From: Roseibium denhamense
Lineage (GTDB): Bacteria; Pseudomonadota; Alphaproteobacteria; Rhizobiales; Stappiaceae
Length of the DNA: 64,000 bases
Reading direction: 5' to 3'
Assembly: GCF_009711415.1 (NCBI RefSeq)
Contig: NZ_SMLZ01000095.1
Location: 1 to 64,000, forward strand
The position numbers and the translations under genes are program-made. Under the pieces are notes generated by a model, which was not told the origin of the DNA, searched no databases, and saw only the letters and a program-made list of their open reading frames with translations. Shown one piece after another: positions 28,418 through 37,715 of the stretch. Position 1 is the stretch's first letter. Each line of letters starts with the position of its first letter.

Positions 28418-29065
28418 TTACTGGTTGGCCAGGAGGCAGAGTTCGGCGCGCAGCTCGTTGATGCCTTTGTTTTTTTCCGAAGACGTAGCGATGATGACCG
28501 GATGCGCTGCCACTCTCTTGCGGAGCGCGGCTTCGGTTTCGGTGATCAGCTTGGTCAGCGCAGGCGGCTTGATCTTGTCGGATTTTGTCAGAACCACCTG
28601 ATATACAACGGCTGCCTTGTCGAGGAGAGCCATTGCCTCAAGGTCGATCTTCTTCAATCCGTGCCGGCTATCAATCAGGAGAATGACGCGGCGCAGGTTC
28701 GGACGGCCCCGCAGATAGGAAAAGACAAGTTGCGTCCAGGCCTCCACAAGGTCCTTGGGGGCCTGTGCATAGCCGTATCCCGGCATGTCCACGATGGTCA
28801 GCGGACTTTCCGGGGCCACGAAAAAGTTGAGCATCTGGGTCCGCCCGGGCGTTGAAGACGTCCGGGCCAGGCCCTTGCGCCCCGTCAGGGCGTTGATCAG
28901 GCTCGACTTGCCGACATTCGACCTGCCCGCGAATGCGATTTCGATCCCGGCCGCATCCGGCAGATTGGACATGTCCGTGACACTGGTCTGGAAGTCCCAG
29001 GGCAGGGCAAACATCAGCCGCCCGGCCTCCAGGGCCTCTTCCGTATAGGTTTGTTCATCGCTCAT
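28418..29065 (-). CDS. engB: ribosome biogenesis GTPase YihA/EngB
   Basis: This 215-residue Era/EngA-like GTPase is needed for large-subunit assembly. G1 is [15 protein letters not shown]3 is DMPGYGYA, and G4 is TKSDK. Its order with argB downstream and yidC upstream is the conserved alphaproteobacterial one, but two accessory genes (Fic and acetyltransferase) now lie between it and yidC. Confidence 0.95.
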   Translation of the reverse strand: MSDEQTYTEEALEAGRLMFALPWDFQTSVTDMSNLPDAAGIEIAFAGRSNVGKSSLINALTGRKGLARTSSTPGRTQMLNFFVAPESPLTIVDMPGYGYAQAPKDLVEAWTQLVFSYLRGRPNLRRVILLIDSRHGLKKIDLEAMALLDKAAVVYQVVLTKSDKIKPPALTKLITETEAALRKRVAAHPVIIATSSEKNKGINELRAELCLLANQ

Positions 29066-29119
29066 GACCGGCCTTCTACAACGCTCAGGCCGTTGCGTCG
29101 AGCAGACATTATGCGCTCA

Positions 29120-30082
29120 TTAAAGTCCGGAGAGCTCCTTTTCGAACGCATAGGTTGGGGCCACAAAAGCGAAATTGCTTTTGAGCATGGCACAGGCAAA
29201 CAGGGTTCGGCTGGCCCTGCCATTGCCATCTGCGAAGGCGTGCGCGCGCAAGTGAGCCCCAAGAAGATAGCAGGCAATATTGCCCCAGTTGTTATGGTGC
29301 CGCTGGCGTTCCGGCACATACAAAAAATACCGGGAATCCGTGGCCGGATAGAAGCGTTGCCGCAAATTTGAAAGCGTTGGCGGGAGGGGCAGGGTTTCCT
29401 TTATCCGGCGTGACTGGTGTGCTGCAAATGCCTGGAGATAGCTGCCGCCGCCGATACCACAATAGTTCTGTCCCATTGGTGTGGCCCGCAGTGCGGTGCG
29501 GTTCGCTGGAATCGAGCCGACCACGGCTTTGTGGATGAGCTCTAGCGTTTCCACCCGCCGCAAATCGTAGCCACGGTTCAAGATATTGGCGATCGCCCGT
29601 TCAATCGCGGTAACATCGCTGCGGTTCACCGTCATGCCATAGGTATTGGATGAGCTGCATATCCACTTGGCGGCTTTGGTGATATCGCTGTCGGACGCCT
29701 GTGCGCTGTACTGGCTTGGCGAAATTTGGTTGCCGGGATTGGTCAGCAGATGCACCACCGTGTTCGTATAGGCCTTGATCAACAGCTTGTTGAGATGGGT
29801 GATTGACCGTCTAATGTTGTTCCTTTCCATGGTGAGGCGTCCGGCAAGCTGGACCTTCAAGGATTGCTCTTTGGCCGGGTTGGTTGTGATCTGCGTTAAG
29901 TTGTGGGGTGTCATCCGGGTCTCAAAACCCCAAATCGTCGCTACGGTCAGATCAGCGCAGTCCTGATCGCTGTCCTGTGCAAGCCTGCGGTATTCCGGCA
30001 TTGCCCGGGCCATTTCTAGATATTCCCGGGGCGTTAGTATCACGTCGGCCGGCCGGCGCCGGCCCCTACCAAAAAAACCCAT
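29120..30082 (-). CDS. Fic-domain protein (putative AMPylator)
   Basis: This is a 320-residue protein from ATG 30082, chosen because GAGG lies 5 bp upstream. ATG 30106 has no such site. Near the C-terminus is HAFADGNGRASR, which fits the Fic active-site motif HxFx(D/E)GNGRxxR with catalytic His281. Such proteins usually transfer AMP from ATP to a target hydroxyl. Only 28 residues follow the motif, which is short for the family. No inhibitory helix motif (S/T)xxxE(G/N) was found in the protein and no antitoxin gene adjoins it. It interrupts the engB-yidC order. Confidence 0.8.
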   Translation of the reverse strand: MGFFGRGRRRPADVILTPREYLEMARAMPEYRRLAQDSDQDCADLTVATIWGFETRMTPHNLTQITTNPAKEQSLKVQLAGRLTMERNNIRRSITHLNKLLIKAYTNTVVHLLTNPGNQISPSQYSAQASDSDITKAAKWICSSSNTYGMTVNRSDVTAIERAIANILNRGYDLRRVETLELIHKAVVGSIPANRTALRATPMGQNYCGIGGGSYLQAFAAHQSRRIKETLPLPPTLSNLRQRFYPATDSRYFLYVPERQRHHNNWGNIACYLLGAHLRAHAFADGNGRASRTLFACAMLKSNFAFVAPTYAFEKELSGL

Positions 30083-30202
30083 TCCAACCTCATTGTGTGC
30101 GATCATCTATGGTCAATCGCGGCGGGCTGCCGCGCCATGTGACCCTGTCAAAATTACGTAATGGGACGCCGGGCGCCTGTGACGCACGGCATTGGCAAGG
30201 TG

Positions 30203-30228
30203 ATGGCGGCCGGATTTTCGGCCGCCAT
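30203..30228. repeat. GC-rich hairpin between acetyltransferase and fic genes
   Basis: A perfect 10-bp stem (ATGGCGGCCG / CGGCCGCCAT) with a 6-nt loop lies 55 bp after the acetyltransferase stop. It lacks a T tract on either strand, so it is at best a weak terminator or RNA-stabilising hairpin. Confidence 0.5.
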
Positions 30229-30282
30229 GCAGAATGATCTTTCCGTTAGATTGGAAGGAGGTGGTGGGGCCGCCGCGATGTG

Positions 30283-30933
30283 TCAGCCGTGATCGCAGCT
30301 GGCCTGCTCCAGAAGCGCAAGATCCGCGCCTCGAATGGCGTTCAGATGCCGGCTGATCCTGTCCACCGGCCAATTCCACCAGGCGATCTCCAGCAAGCGC
30401 TCAATCGTGGCTTCGTCAAAGCGCATCCGGATGACACGGCCTGGATTTCCAACCACGATGGAATAGGGCGGAACATCCGACCCGACGACGGTATGGGCGC
30501 CGATAATTGCGCCGGAACAGACCGTAACGCCCGGCAGGATCGTGGCGTTGGTGCCGAACCACACATCGTGTTCAACAATTGTGTCGCCGCGCGCTTCCTC
30601 ATGAAAAACAGAGAAGTCGAAATCCCTCTCCCATCCGTTTTCGAAGATGCTGAACGGATAGGTCGAAAAACCGCTCATGGCGTGGTTCGCCCCGTTCATG
30701 ATGAAGGTCGTGCCCTGGGCGATCGCGCAGAACTTTCCGATCTTCAGTTTGTCGCCGTTGAAATCGAAGTGGTAGCGCACGTTGCGGTCTTCGAACTCGG
30801 CCGCATGGGCAGCATCGTTGTAATAGGTGTAGTCACCCACTTCGATGTTTGGCCGGGTGATAACGTTTTTCAGGAAAACGGTGTGCGGTTCGTCTCTGAA
30901 CGGGCGCAAGGTGTCGGGGGATGGGCCGTGCAT
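30283..30933 (-). CDS. CatB/Vat-type xenobiotic O-acetyltransferase
   Basis: This 216-residue hexapeptide-repeat acetyltransferase resembles the chloramphenicol/streptogramin A group. The N-terminal segment IEVGDYTYYNDAAHA and the segment FIMNGANHAM with the expected catalytic His are family features, followed by repeats such as IVEHDVWFGTNATILPGVTV. GGAGG sits 3 bp before ATG 30933, which decides the start. The natural substrate is unknown, and drug resistance is only a possibility. Confidence 0.85.
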   Translation of the reverse strand: MHGPSPDTLRPFRDEPHTVFLKNVITRPNIEVGDYTYYNDAAHAAEFEDRNVRYHFDFNGDKLKIGKFCAIAQGTTFIMNGANHAMSGFSTYPFSIFENGWERDFDFSVFHEEARGDTIVEHDVWFGTNATILPGVTVCSGAIIGAHTVVGSDVPPYSIVVGNPGRVIRMRFDEATIERLLEIAWWNWPVDRISRHLNAIRGADLALLEQASCDHG

Positions 30934-31060
30934 GGGACCTCCAGTAAACAAGCAAAACAAGGAAAATCGGAAAACGCGCTGTGCGCGGTCGACCTGCCGG
31001 CGGGCAGCTTCGCCTTGTCGGAAAGGTCTTGTCTTACTGGATCATTGTCTGGGCACTCCA

Positions 31061-31090
31061 AAAAGAATGAGCCCCGCCATGGGCGGGGCT
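31061..31090 (-). terminator. terminator downstream of yidC
   Basis: A 9-bp perfect stem (AGCCCCGCC / GGCGGGGCT, loop ATG, 31070-31090) lies 30 bp past the yidC stop. On the minus strand a TTTTT tract follows after a few bases. Confidence 0.75.
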
Positions 31091-31120
31091 CTGATCGTTT
31101 AGCAACTTCAAGCTGCTTTG

Positions 31121-32965
31121 TCAGCTCTTGTCGTCTGTTGCCGGTTTTTTCTTTTTGAACATGGATCCGAGATTGTCCCAGAGTTCCACCTTCGCACCCT
31201 GGCGGCGCATGATCACATACTGCTGCGCAATCGACAGGAAGTTGTTCCATGCCCAGTAGATCACAAGACCGGCCGGGAAGGACGCGAGCATGAAGGTGAA
31301 GAGGATCGGCATCCAGGTGAAGATCATCTGCTGGGTGGGATCCGGCGGGGTCGGGTTCATCTTCATCTGAATGAACATCGTGATGCCCATGAGGATCGGC
31401 CAGACACCAAGCATCAGGAACGGGCCGAACAGCGGCACGACTGACGGATCCCAGGGGATCAGGCCAAACAGGTTGAAGATGGAGGTCGGGTCCGGTGCGG
31501 ACAGATCCTGGATCCAGCCGAAAAATGGCGCATGCCGCATTTCGATGGTGACGAACAGGACCTTGTAGAGCGCAAAGAAAACCGGGATCTGAATCAGGAT
31601 CGGCAGACAGCCGGCCAACGGATTGATCTTCTCTTTCTTGTAGAGCTCCATCAGCGCTTGCTGCTGCTTTTGCCGGTCATCCCCGTATTTCTCGCGGATT
31701 TCCTGCATCTGCGGCTGAACCAGCTTCATCTTGGACATGCTGACGTAGGATTTGTTGGCCAGCGGGAAGAAGACCAGTTTGATCAGAACCGTGACCAGCA
31801 GGATGGCGACACCAAAGTTCCCGAAATAGTGGAACAGGAAGTCGATTGCATAGAACATCGGCTTGGTGAGGAAGTAGAACCATCCCCAGTCGATCAGCAG
31901 TTCAAGCCGCTCAATTCCGAGGGCACCTTCATAAGCGTCCAGGAGGTTGGTCTCCTTGGCGCCTGCGAAGAGGTAAGCGCTGGTCTCGCCGGTGCTGCCT
32001 GCGGCAATTGTCACGCCGCTGCCGAGATAGTCGGCCTGGAAGTTTCCGGTGACCGCGGAGTGGCTGAAATTCGGCTGAAAGTCGGTTCCCGGGGTCGGGA
32101 TCAGCGTTGCTGCCCAGTATTTGTCGGTGATGCCAAGCCAGCCTTGGTTGACCTGTGGCGGGCGGACACTGCCTTCTTCTTCAAGATCGGAATAGTCGAC
32201 CTCTTGGAGACCTTCTTCACCGAACACGCCGAGCAGACCCTCGTGCAGGATCCAGATCCCGGTGGTTTCGGGAATGCCGCGGCGGGCAATCAAGCCGTAG
32301 GGGTAAAGCGTGACGGCTTCCGCGCCGCTGTTCTCGACCGATTGTGCAACCGTGAACAAGTAGTTCTCGTCGACCGAGTAGGTGCGCTTGAAGGTAAGGC
32401 CAGAACCGTTGTCCCATGTCAGCGTAAGCGGTGTGGACGGTGTCAGGGTCGGCTGGCCTTCCACGGTCCATTCCGTTGACGGGCCAGGAAGCGCGACATC
32501 TACATTCGGGTCGGCCACCCATCCATAGTCTGAATAGTAGGGGTCTGGGCTGCCGGTTGGCGAAAACAGCACAATCGTCGGGCTGCTTCTGTCCACGGTC
32601 TCGTGATAATCCTTCAGCCTCAGATCGTCGAGACGGCCACCTGTCAGATTTATGGATCCCTCAAGGCGTGGCGTGTCGATTGTGATCCGCGGCGTGGCGT
32701 TAACGGCAGCGGCGCGGTCAACGAAGGTGCCTGTGCCGGGGACCGTTGCCGGTGCTGAAGCGTCATCGCCCAAAGACGGTTGCGGGGCATCAGGATTTGT
32801 GCCGGTTGATGTTGCGGCCTGGCGGGCAGCTTCGGCTGCCTGTTGGGCTTCTATAGCGGCCTGCTGGCGCTCGAGCTGCGGCCCGGCGTAAAGATACTGC
32901 CATGCGAGCAAGACAATCAGGGACAGGACGATTGCGAGAATCGTGTTTCGGTTTTCAGAAATCAA
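31121..32965 (-). CDS. yidC: membrane protein insertase YidC
   Basis: This insertase is 614 residues. An N-terminal span ([20 protein letters not shown]) is followed by a large periplasmic beta-domain (about 60-360) and the conserved insertase core from about 375 with five spans, including [20 protein letters not shown]. The tail is basic. The start codon is TTG 32965, unusual but fixed by the conserved N-terminal sequence and by the rnpA stop 6 bp upstream. yidD, often between rnpA and yidC, is absent here. Confidence 0.96.
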   Translation of the reverse strand: MISENRNTILAIVLSLIVLLAWQYLYAGPQLERQQAAIEAQQAAEAARQAATSTGTNPDAPQPSLGDDASAPATVPGTGTFVDRAAAVNATPRITIDTPRLEGSINLTGGRLDDLRLKDYHETVDRSSPTIVLFSPTGSPDPYYSDYGWVADPNVDVALPGPSTEWTVEGQPTLTPSTPLTLTWDNGSGLTFKRTYSVDENYLFTVAQSVENSGAEAVTLYPYGLIARRGIPETTGIWILHEGLLGVFGEEGLQEVDYSDLEEEGSVRPPQVNQGWLGITDKYWAATLIPTPGTDFQPNFSHSAVTGNFQADYLGSGVTIAAGSTGETSAYLFAGAKETNLLDAYEGALGIERLELLIDWGWFYFLTKPMFYAIDFLFHYFGNFGVAILLVTVLIKLVFFPLANKSYVSMSKMKLVQPQMQEIREKYGDDRQKQQQALMELYKKEKINPLAGCLPILIQIPVFFALYKVLFVTIEMRHAPFFGWIQDLSAPDPTSIFNLFGLIPWDPSVVPLFGPFLMLGVWPILMGITMFIQMKMNPTPPDPTQQMIFTWMPILFTFMLASFPAGLVIYWAWNNFLSIAQQYVIMRRQGAKVELWDNLGSMFKKKKPATDDKS

Positions 32966-32971
32966 CTGGAG

Positions 32972-33373
32972 TTACCCCTGTTTCCTGCGCGTTGATGTAG
33001 TGTTTTGCGGCTTGCCCTTGCGCGGTTTTCCCCGCCCGCGAGGCGTTGCCGGATCGAGAACCTGTTTGAGGCCAGACTTAAGGTCTGTAACAAGTTTTTG
33101 GAAGGGCACAGTCAGCGCATTCTCGCGCGCAACCAGCACAAAATCCGCATTTTCCGGAATATCATTGGCCGAAAGCTCAGCCACGGCTGCCCGCAGGCGG
33201 CGCTTGATGCGGCTGCGGGCGACCGAATTGCCGGTTTTCTTCGTGACCGTATAGCCAATGCGCGGCGCATCTGTCCGCGCGCGCTCCAGGCCCTGAACGA
33301 CAAAAGCGCGCCGTCCCAGCCGGCCGCCTTTGGCAACCGCAAGGAAATCGGAGCGCTTTTTAAGAGTGTCCAT
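32972..33373 (-). CDS. rnpA: ribonuclease P protein component
   Basis: This 133-residue basic protein cofactor of RNase P helps mature the 5' ends of tRNAs. It starts with LKKRSDFLAV and has the family core ARSRIKRRLRAAV, where Ser replaces the usual Asn of the RNR motif. I chose ATG 33373 because an upstream in-frame TTG (33406) adds a non-family extension. It lies between rpmH and yidC, as is usual. Confidence 0.93.
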   Translation of the reverse strand: MDTLKKRSDFLAVAKGGRLGRRAFVVQGLERARTDAPRIGYTVTKKTGNSVARSRIKRRLRAAVAELSANDIPENADFVLVARENALTVPFQKLVTDLKSGLKQVLDPATPRGRGKPRKGKPQNTTSTRRKQG

Positions 33374-33432
33374 AACGGCGGATTGGCTGTTGGCAGACGC
33401 CGCCAACCCGGCGCGCTGCGGGCTTATGCCGA

Positions 33433-33567
33433 TCAGGCGCTGAGGCTCTTCCGGCCCTTTGCGCGGCGACGAGCAAGCACTTGACGGCCATTTTTGGTGG
33501 CCATACGTGCGCGGAATCCGTGGCGGCGCTTGCGGACAAGACGGCTCGGTTGATACGTACGCTTCAT
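33433..33567 (-). CDS. rpmH: 50S ribosomal protein L34
   Basis: This is a 44-residue, highly basic protein beginning MKRTYQPS and containing [17 protein letters not shown], diagnostic of L34. The longer open frame upstream (to 33726) lies across the promoter and is not translated. rnpA follows 59 bp downstream. Confidence 0.97.
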   Translation of the reverse strand: MKRTYQPSRLVRKRRHGFRARMATKNGRQVLARRRAKGRKSLSA

Positions 33568-33697
33568 TGTTCTTCCCCGCGCGGTTTGAGCGCGGCCCTT
33601 GTTCATTTTTAAATTCTTTGGAGGAAGCACTCGAAGCGCTGTGTCAGCGCGGCCAACAAAGAGCCTTGGGTCCGAATGCATGTCCCAGTCGGGCGCG

Positions 33698-33726
33698 CTT
33701 ATAAGCGCCATAGCCGGACAAGTCAA
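33698..33726 (-). promoter_or_regulatory. sigma-70-type promoter for rpmH-rnpA-yidC
   Basis: On the minus strand TTGACT (33726-33721) and TATAAG (33703-33698) are exactly 17 bp apart, close to consensus. The -10 lies within the palindrome GCGCTTATAAGCGC. Transcription would start near 33690, leaving a leader of roughly 120 nt before rpmH. Confidence 0.85.
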
Positions 33727-33897
33727 CTTTCCGCGGCAAGAATCTCGCCGTCATGATCTGCTCACATCCCGGTGAAGCGATCCGTGGGCCGCGTCACTTC
33801 TCGGTGATGCCTGGTTCTTTTTACCAAGAATAAGCTACACCTGCTTAGCTGTAGGATTTAACGAGAGACCGGATAGAGTCCGAGGCACGAGGAAAAG

Positions 33898-34713
33898 ATG
33901 TCGCGCGGCAAGGCAGAAACCATGACAAGACAACCGGATCCGGGCGCAGGAGATAAACAGGTGCCAGCTGCCCGCAATTCCGGGTTTGCACTTGCCAAAC
34001 GCTGGGGTCCGCTGGCCGTTTTGCTGGCGGCCATGGGGTTTGCCTTTTCACAGGGCCTTCATGAGCAGCTGACCCTGTCCAACCTCATAACCCAGCGGCA
34101 GAACCTTATTGGCTATGTCGATCAGCATTTTGCCGGGGCCCTTCTTCTCTTCGTGTCCATCTACACGCTCGCAGTCGCTCTGTCATTTCCCGGGGCCTCA
34201 CTCTTCACCATCGCCGGCGGGTTCCTCTTTGGATGGATTGCTGGCGGGTTTGTCGCTGTCTTTGGTGCAACGGCCGGGGCCGCCGCGGTGTTTCTGATTG
34301 CCCGCTCATCGCTGGGTGATGTGCTGACCCGCCGGGCGGGACCGTTTCTGGAGCGTATTGGCGACGGGTTCAGGGCGAACGCGTTTCACTATCTTCTGTT
34401 CCTGCGGTTGACCCCAGTCTTTCCCTTCTGGCTGGTCAACATTGCGCCTGCGATCTTCCGCATGCCGTTGCCGTCCTACCTCACCGCGACCTTCCTGGGC
34501 ATTATTCCAGGCACATTCGCCTTCGCGTTTATCGGTGCAGGGCTCGACAGTGTCGTGGAGGCGCAGGAAGCTGCAAATCCGGGCTGTGCAGCCGCTGGAA
34601 CCTGTGAAATCGCCGTGTCAGCTCTGGTCACACCGCAGTTGCTGGCTGCTTTTTTTGCGCTGGGCCTTGCCAGCCTGATACCGATTGTCCTCAAGAAAGT
34701 CCGGGCACGCTGA
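33898..34713 (+). CDS. TVP38/TMEM64 family membrane protein
   Basis: This 271-residue protein has about six membrane spans and the SNARE-associated/DedA-like core: ALSFPGASLFTIAGGFLFG, then AVFLIARSSLGD and FLRLTPVFPFWLVN. GAGGAAAA just before ATG 33898 supports the start. The next gene is a MerA-like flavoprotein, and these two families are often adjacent or fused in bacteria, so they probably work together at the membrane. The substrate is unknown. Confidence 0.88.
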   Translation: MSRGKAETMTRQPDPGAGDKQVPAARNSGFALAKRWGPLAVLLAAMGFAFSQGLHEQLTLSNLITQRQNLIGYVDQHFAGALLLFVSIYTLAVALSFPGASLFTIAGGFLFGWIAGGFVAVFGATAGAAAVFLIARSSLGDVLTRRAGPFLERIGDGFRANAFHYLLFLRLTPVFPFWLVNIAPAIFRMPLPSYLTATFLGIIPGTFAFAFIGAGLDSVVEAQEAANPGCAAAGTCEIAVSALVTPQLLAAFFALGLASLIPIVLKKVRAR

Positions 34714-34752
34714 CCGCCCGCCGCATCTCTCCCAAATTGGAAGGAAACAGCC

Positions 34753-36183
34753 ATGGGTGCACGCCTGACCCCGGATATCTGCGTCATTGGGGCCGGTTCG
34801 GCCGGATTATCGGTGGCAGCTGCAGCCGCTGCGTTCGGGGTTGATGTCGTGCTTGTTGAAAAGGGGCTGATGGGCGGAGACTGCCTCAATTATGGCTGTG
34901 TTCCCTCCAAGGCCCTGCTGGCGGCCGCAAAATCTGCTGCCGGTGAAAAAAGGTCGAAAAAGTTCGGTGTGTCCATCGGCAGTCAGTCGATCGACTTTTC
35001 CGCGGCCAATGACCATGTCCGCAGCGTCATTGCCGCGATTGAACCGCATGATTCTCAAGAGCGTTTTGAAGGGCTGGGCGTCACCGTGCTCCGGCAAGCC
35101 GCCGAATTCTCCAGCCCGGAGCTGTTGCAGGCCGGGGACACGGAGATTGCGGCCCGGCGCTTTGTCATCGCGACCGGCTCGTCCGCTTTTGTTCCGCCCA
35201 TCCCGGGGCTGGATCAGGTGTCATACCTGACCAATGAAAGCCTGTTCGAGCTGCGCGAAACACCGTCTCATCTCATCATTATCGGCGGAGGGCCGATCGG
35301 CCTTGAAATGGCGCAGGCGCACCGCCGCCTGGGCGCCGATGTGACCGTTGTCGAGGCTCAGAAAGCGCTCGGCAAGGATGATCAGGAACTGGCCGCCATT
35401 GTTCTGGACCGGTTGCGCGGTGAAGGTATCGAGATACTTGAAGGGACACAGGTGAAGGAGGTTTCCGGCAGCAGCGGCGCCATCACGGTGCAGGCGGCGG
35501 GAGCTAAGGGGGAGGCGGTCACACTGTCTGGAAGCCACCTGCTGGTCGCCACCGGGCGCGCGCCAAACGTTCAGGGACTGGGGCTCGACAAGGCTGGTGT
35601 GTCTTTTGATGCAAAGGGCATCAAGGTGGACAAGGGCCTGCGCACCAGCAACCGGAAGATTTATGCCATCGGAGATGTGGCTGGCGGCCTGCAATTCACC
35701 CATGTTGCCGGATACCAGGCAGGCCTTGTGATTCGCTCGATCCTGTTCCGTCTGCCGGTCAAAATGGACAATTCCATCGTCCCCTGGGTGACATATACAT
35801 CGCCGGAGCTGGGGCATGTCGGTCTGGACGAACAGGAGGCCCGGCGCAGATACGGTGCCAAGGTGAAGGTTCTGTCAGCGGATTATGCCGGCAATGACCG
35901 TGCTCAGGCCGAGGGCGAGACCACCGGCCGGCTGAAACTGATTGCCGGACCGGGCGGCAGATTGCTTGGCGCAGACGTTGCCGGGGCGCAGGCCGGGGAA
36001 ATCATCAATCTTCTGTCCCTGGCACTCTCGAAGAAAATGGCCATGAAAGACCTGGTCGGTTTTATCGCGCCTTATCCCACTCTCGGCGAGCTCGTGCGCC
36101 GGGCAGCGATTTCCTACTATGCCGATGTCCCAAAAAAGTCTTGGTTGCGTAGCGTAATCAGTTTATTGCGCAAGTTTGGATGA
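34753..36183 (+). CDS. MerA/LpdA-like FAD-dependent disulfide oxidoreductase
   Basis: This 476-residue class I flavoprotein has an FAD-binding GAGSAGLSVAAAA, the redox pair Cys44/Cys49 in GGDCLNYGCVPSK, an NAD(P)-binding GGGPIGLEMAQ, and a C-terminal dimerisation domain. At the end, the His of the lipoamide dehydrogenase motif HPTxxE is replaced by Tyr (PYPTLGE), as in MerA-like proteins. The N-terminal metal-binding domain and C-terminal Cys pair of true mercuric reductase are missing. It is therefore unlikely to be the E3 subunit for the 2-oxoacid dehydrogenase genes at 42-48 kb. It lies 39 bp after the TVP38 gene. Confidence 0.88.
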   Translation: MGARLTPDICVIGAGSAGLSVAAAAAAFGVDVVLVEKGLMGGDCLNYGCVPSKALLAAAKSAAGEKRSKKFGVSIGSQSIDFSAANDHVRSVIAAIEPHDSQERFEGLGVTVLRQAAEFSSPELLQAGDTEIAARRFVIATGSSAFVPPIPGLDQVSYLTNESLFELRETPSHLIIIGGGPIGLEMAQAHRRLGADVTVVEAQKALGKDDQELAAIVLDRLRGEGIEILEGTQVKEVSGSSGAITVQAAGAKGEAVTLSGSHLLVATGRAPNVQGLGLDKAGVSFDAKGIKVDKGLRTSNRKIYAIGDVAGGLQFTHVAGYQAGLVIRSILFRLPVKMDNSIVPWVTYTSPELGHVGLDEQEARRRYGAKVKVLSADYAGNDRAQAEGETTGRLKLIAGPGGRLLGADVAGAQAGEIINLLSLALSKKMAMKDLVGFIAPYPTLGELVRRAAISYYADVPKKSWLRSVISLLRKFG

Positions 36184-36233
36184 ATCATCCGAACCGTTTG
36201 GGCTTAACCCGGGCCGATTGGAATTGATACGAT

Positions 36234-37715
36234 ATGAAGCATCAGGCTTCCCCAGATAATCCGGTTCCCGCCTCGGGCGTGGATCGCGAGGGCGCGCCAG
36301 ATCTGGAGATGGCATCGCGGTTCGGGCGTCATCGGTTTGGCGGCCTGTCGGGAAAACTCTTGCTGCTCACGATTCTCTTCGTGATGATCGCCGAAGTCTT
36401 CATCTATGTTCCGTCCATCGCCAATTTCCGGAACACCTGGCTGAAGGACCGGCTGGCCACCGCAGGCGTTGCCGCGTCAGTGCTTGCCGAAACCAACACC
36501 ATTGCACCGCGGCTTCAGGAAGAGTTGCTGCGTGCCACCGGAGCGGTGACGATTTCGCTCGACCAGGGCTCCCGGCGCAGCCTGATTGCCATGAGCGGCG
36601 TTCCGTCCACGGTCGATTTCTCAATTGATCTGGCCAAGGACAATCCGTGGCGGGCCGTGACCAACAGCTTCGCCCTGCTGGCATATCGCGGGGACGGGTA
36701 TATGCGTGTTGTCGGCGCTGGGCAAATGGCCCATACCGAGCGGGTGGACGTTGTGTTTCCGGTCCGCTTGCTGCAACAGGAAATGCGGGCGTTTTCCTAC
36801 CGCATCCTGGCGCTGTCGCTGGTGATTTCCGTTTTCACCGCCGGTCTTGTCTACATCACCTTGCGGGCGGTCTTCATCCGCCCCTTGCGGCGCCTCACGC
36901 GCTCTATGGAGCAGTTCGCCGAAAATCCGGAAGACGCCTCCGGCATCATCGAAGTCTCCGCCCGGCAGGATGAGCTTGGGGATGCGGAAATCCGCCTTGC
37001 CAAGATGGAAGAGGCCTTGTCGCGGGCCCTTCACCAGAAGCAGCGGCTCGCCGATCTCGGCCTTGCGGTTTCCAAGATCAACCATGATTTGCGCAATCTT
37101 CTGGCCTCTGCGCAATTGTTCCTGGAGCGGCTGGAGCACGTTCCCGACCCCACCGTCAGCCGGCTGGCCCCGAAAATCCTGGCGACCCTGGACCGCGCGG
37201 TCGGCTACACCCAGGCCGTCATGGCCTATGGCAAAGCCCAGGAACGGGCACCGCAGCGGCGTTTGCTGAACCTTCACAGGGTGGGCGAGGATGTTGCCGA
37301 CGTGCTGGGAATTCTGGACAGGCCCGGCATCACCTTTGAGAACAAGGTGTCCGCAGACCTTGAGGTCGACGCGGATCCGGAGCAGCTGTTCAGGGTTCTT
37401 TTGAACCTTGCCCGCAATGCTGTTCAGGCCCTTGAGGCGGAAAAGGATGAAACACTGGTGCGCCGGATCACGCTGGAAGCCACCCGGGCGGGCAAATGCG
37501 TGCATATTATCGTGTCTGACACGGGTCCTGGCATTCCGGCCAACCTGCGCCCGGCGCTGTTCAAGGCGTTCCACAGCGGCTCAAAAACCGGCGGCATCGG
37601 CTTGGGACTGGCCATTGTCGCGGAACTCTTAAAGGCCCATGGCGGCAAGATCGTTCTCGATGAGGCCGAGCCCTGCACCTGCTTCCGGATCGAGCTGCCC
37701 GACCGGTCCGTTTAG
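36234..37715 (+). CDS. orphan membrane sensor histidine kinase
   Basis: This 493-residue kinase has a first membrane span (about 43-62), a periplasmic sensor region (about 65-185), a second span (about 190-212) and a HAMP-like region. The phosphoacceptor is His284 in KINHDLRNL, and the ATPase domain has N-box LNLARNAVQALE, G1 DTGPGIP and G2 GIGLGLAIV. No response regulator gene lies beside it. It is the last gene before the tRNA-Arg island site. Confidence 0.9.
   Translation: MKHQASPDNPVPASGVDREGAPDLEMASRFGRHRFGGLSGKLLLLTILFVMIAEVFIYVPSIANFRNTWLKDRLATAGVAASVLAETNTIAPRLQEELLRATGAVTISLDQGSRRSLIAMSGVPSTVDFSIDLAKDNPWRAVTNSFALLAYRGDGYMRVVGAGQMAHTERVDVVFPVRLLQQEMRAFSYRILALSLVISVFTAGLVYITLRAVFIRPLRRLTRSMEQFAENPEDASGIIEVSARQDELGDAEIRLAKMEEALSRALHQKQRLADLGLAVSKINHDLRNLLASAQLFLERLEHVPDPTVSRLAPKILATLDRAVGYTQAVMAYGKAQERAPQRRLLNLHRVGEDVADVLGILDRPGITFENKVSADLEVDADPEQLFRVLLNLARNAVQALEAEKDETLVRRITLEATRAGKCVHIIVSDTGPGIPANLRPALFKAFHSGSKTGGIGLGLAIVAELLKAHGGKIVLDEAEPCTCFRIELPDRSV

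Noticed and set aside
34753..36183. E3 subunit (lpdA) for the island's 2-oxoacid dehydrogenase
   Set aside because: The catalytic His of the lipoamide dehydrogenase motif is Tyr, and the gene is linked to TVP38 outside the island.
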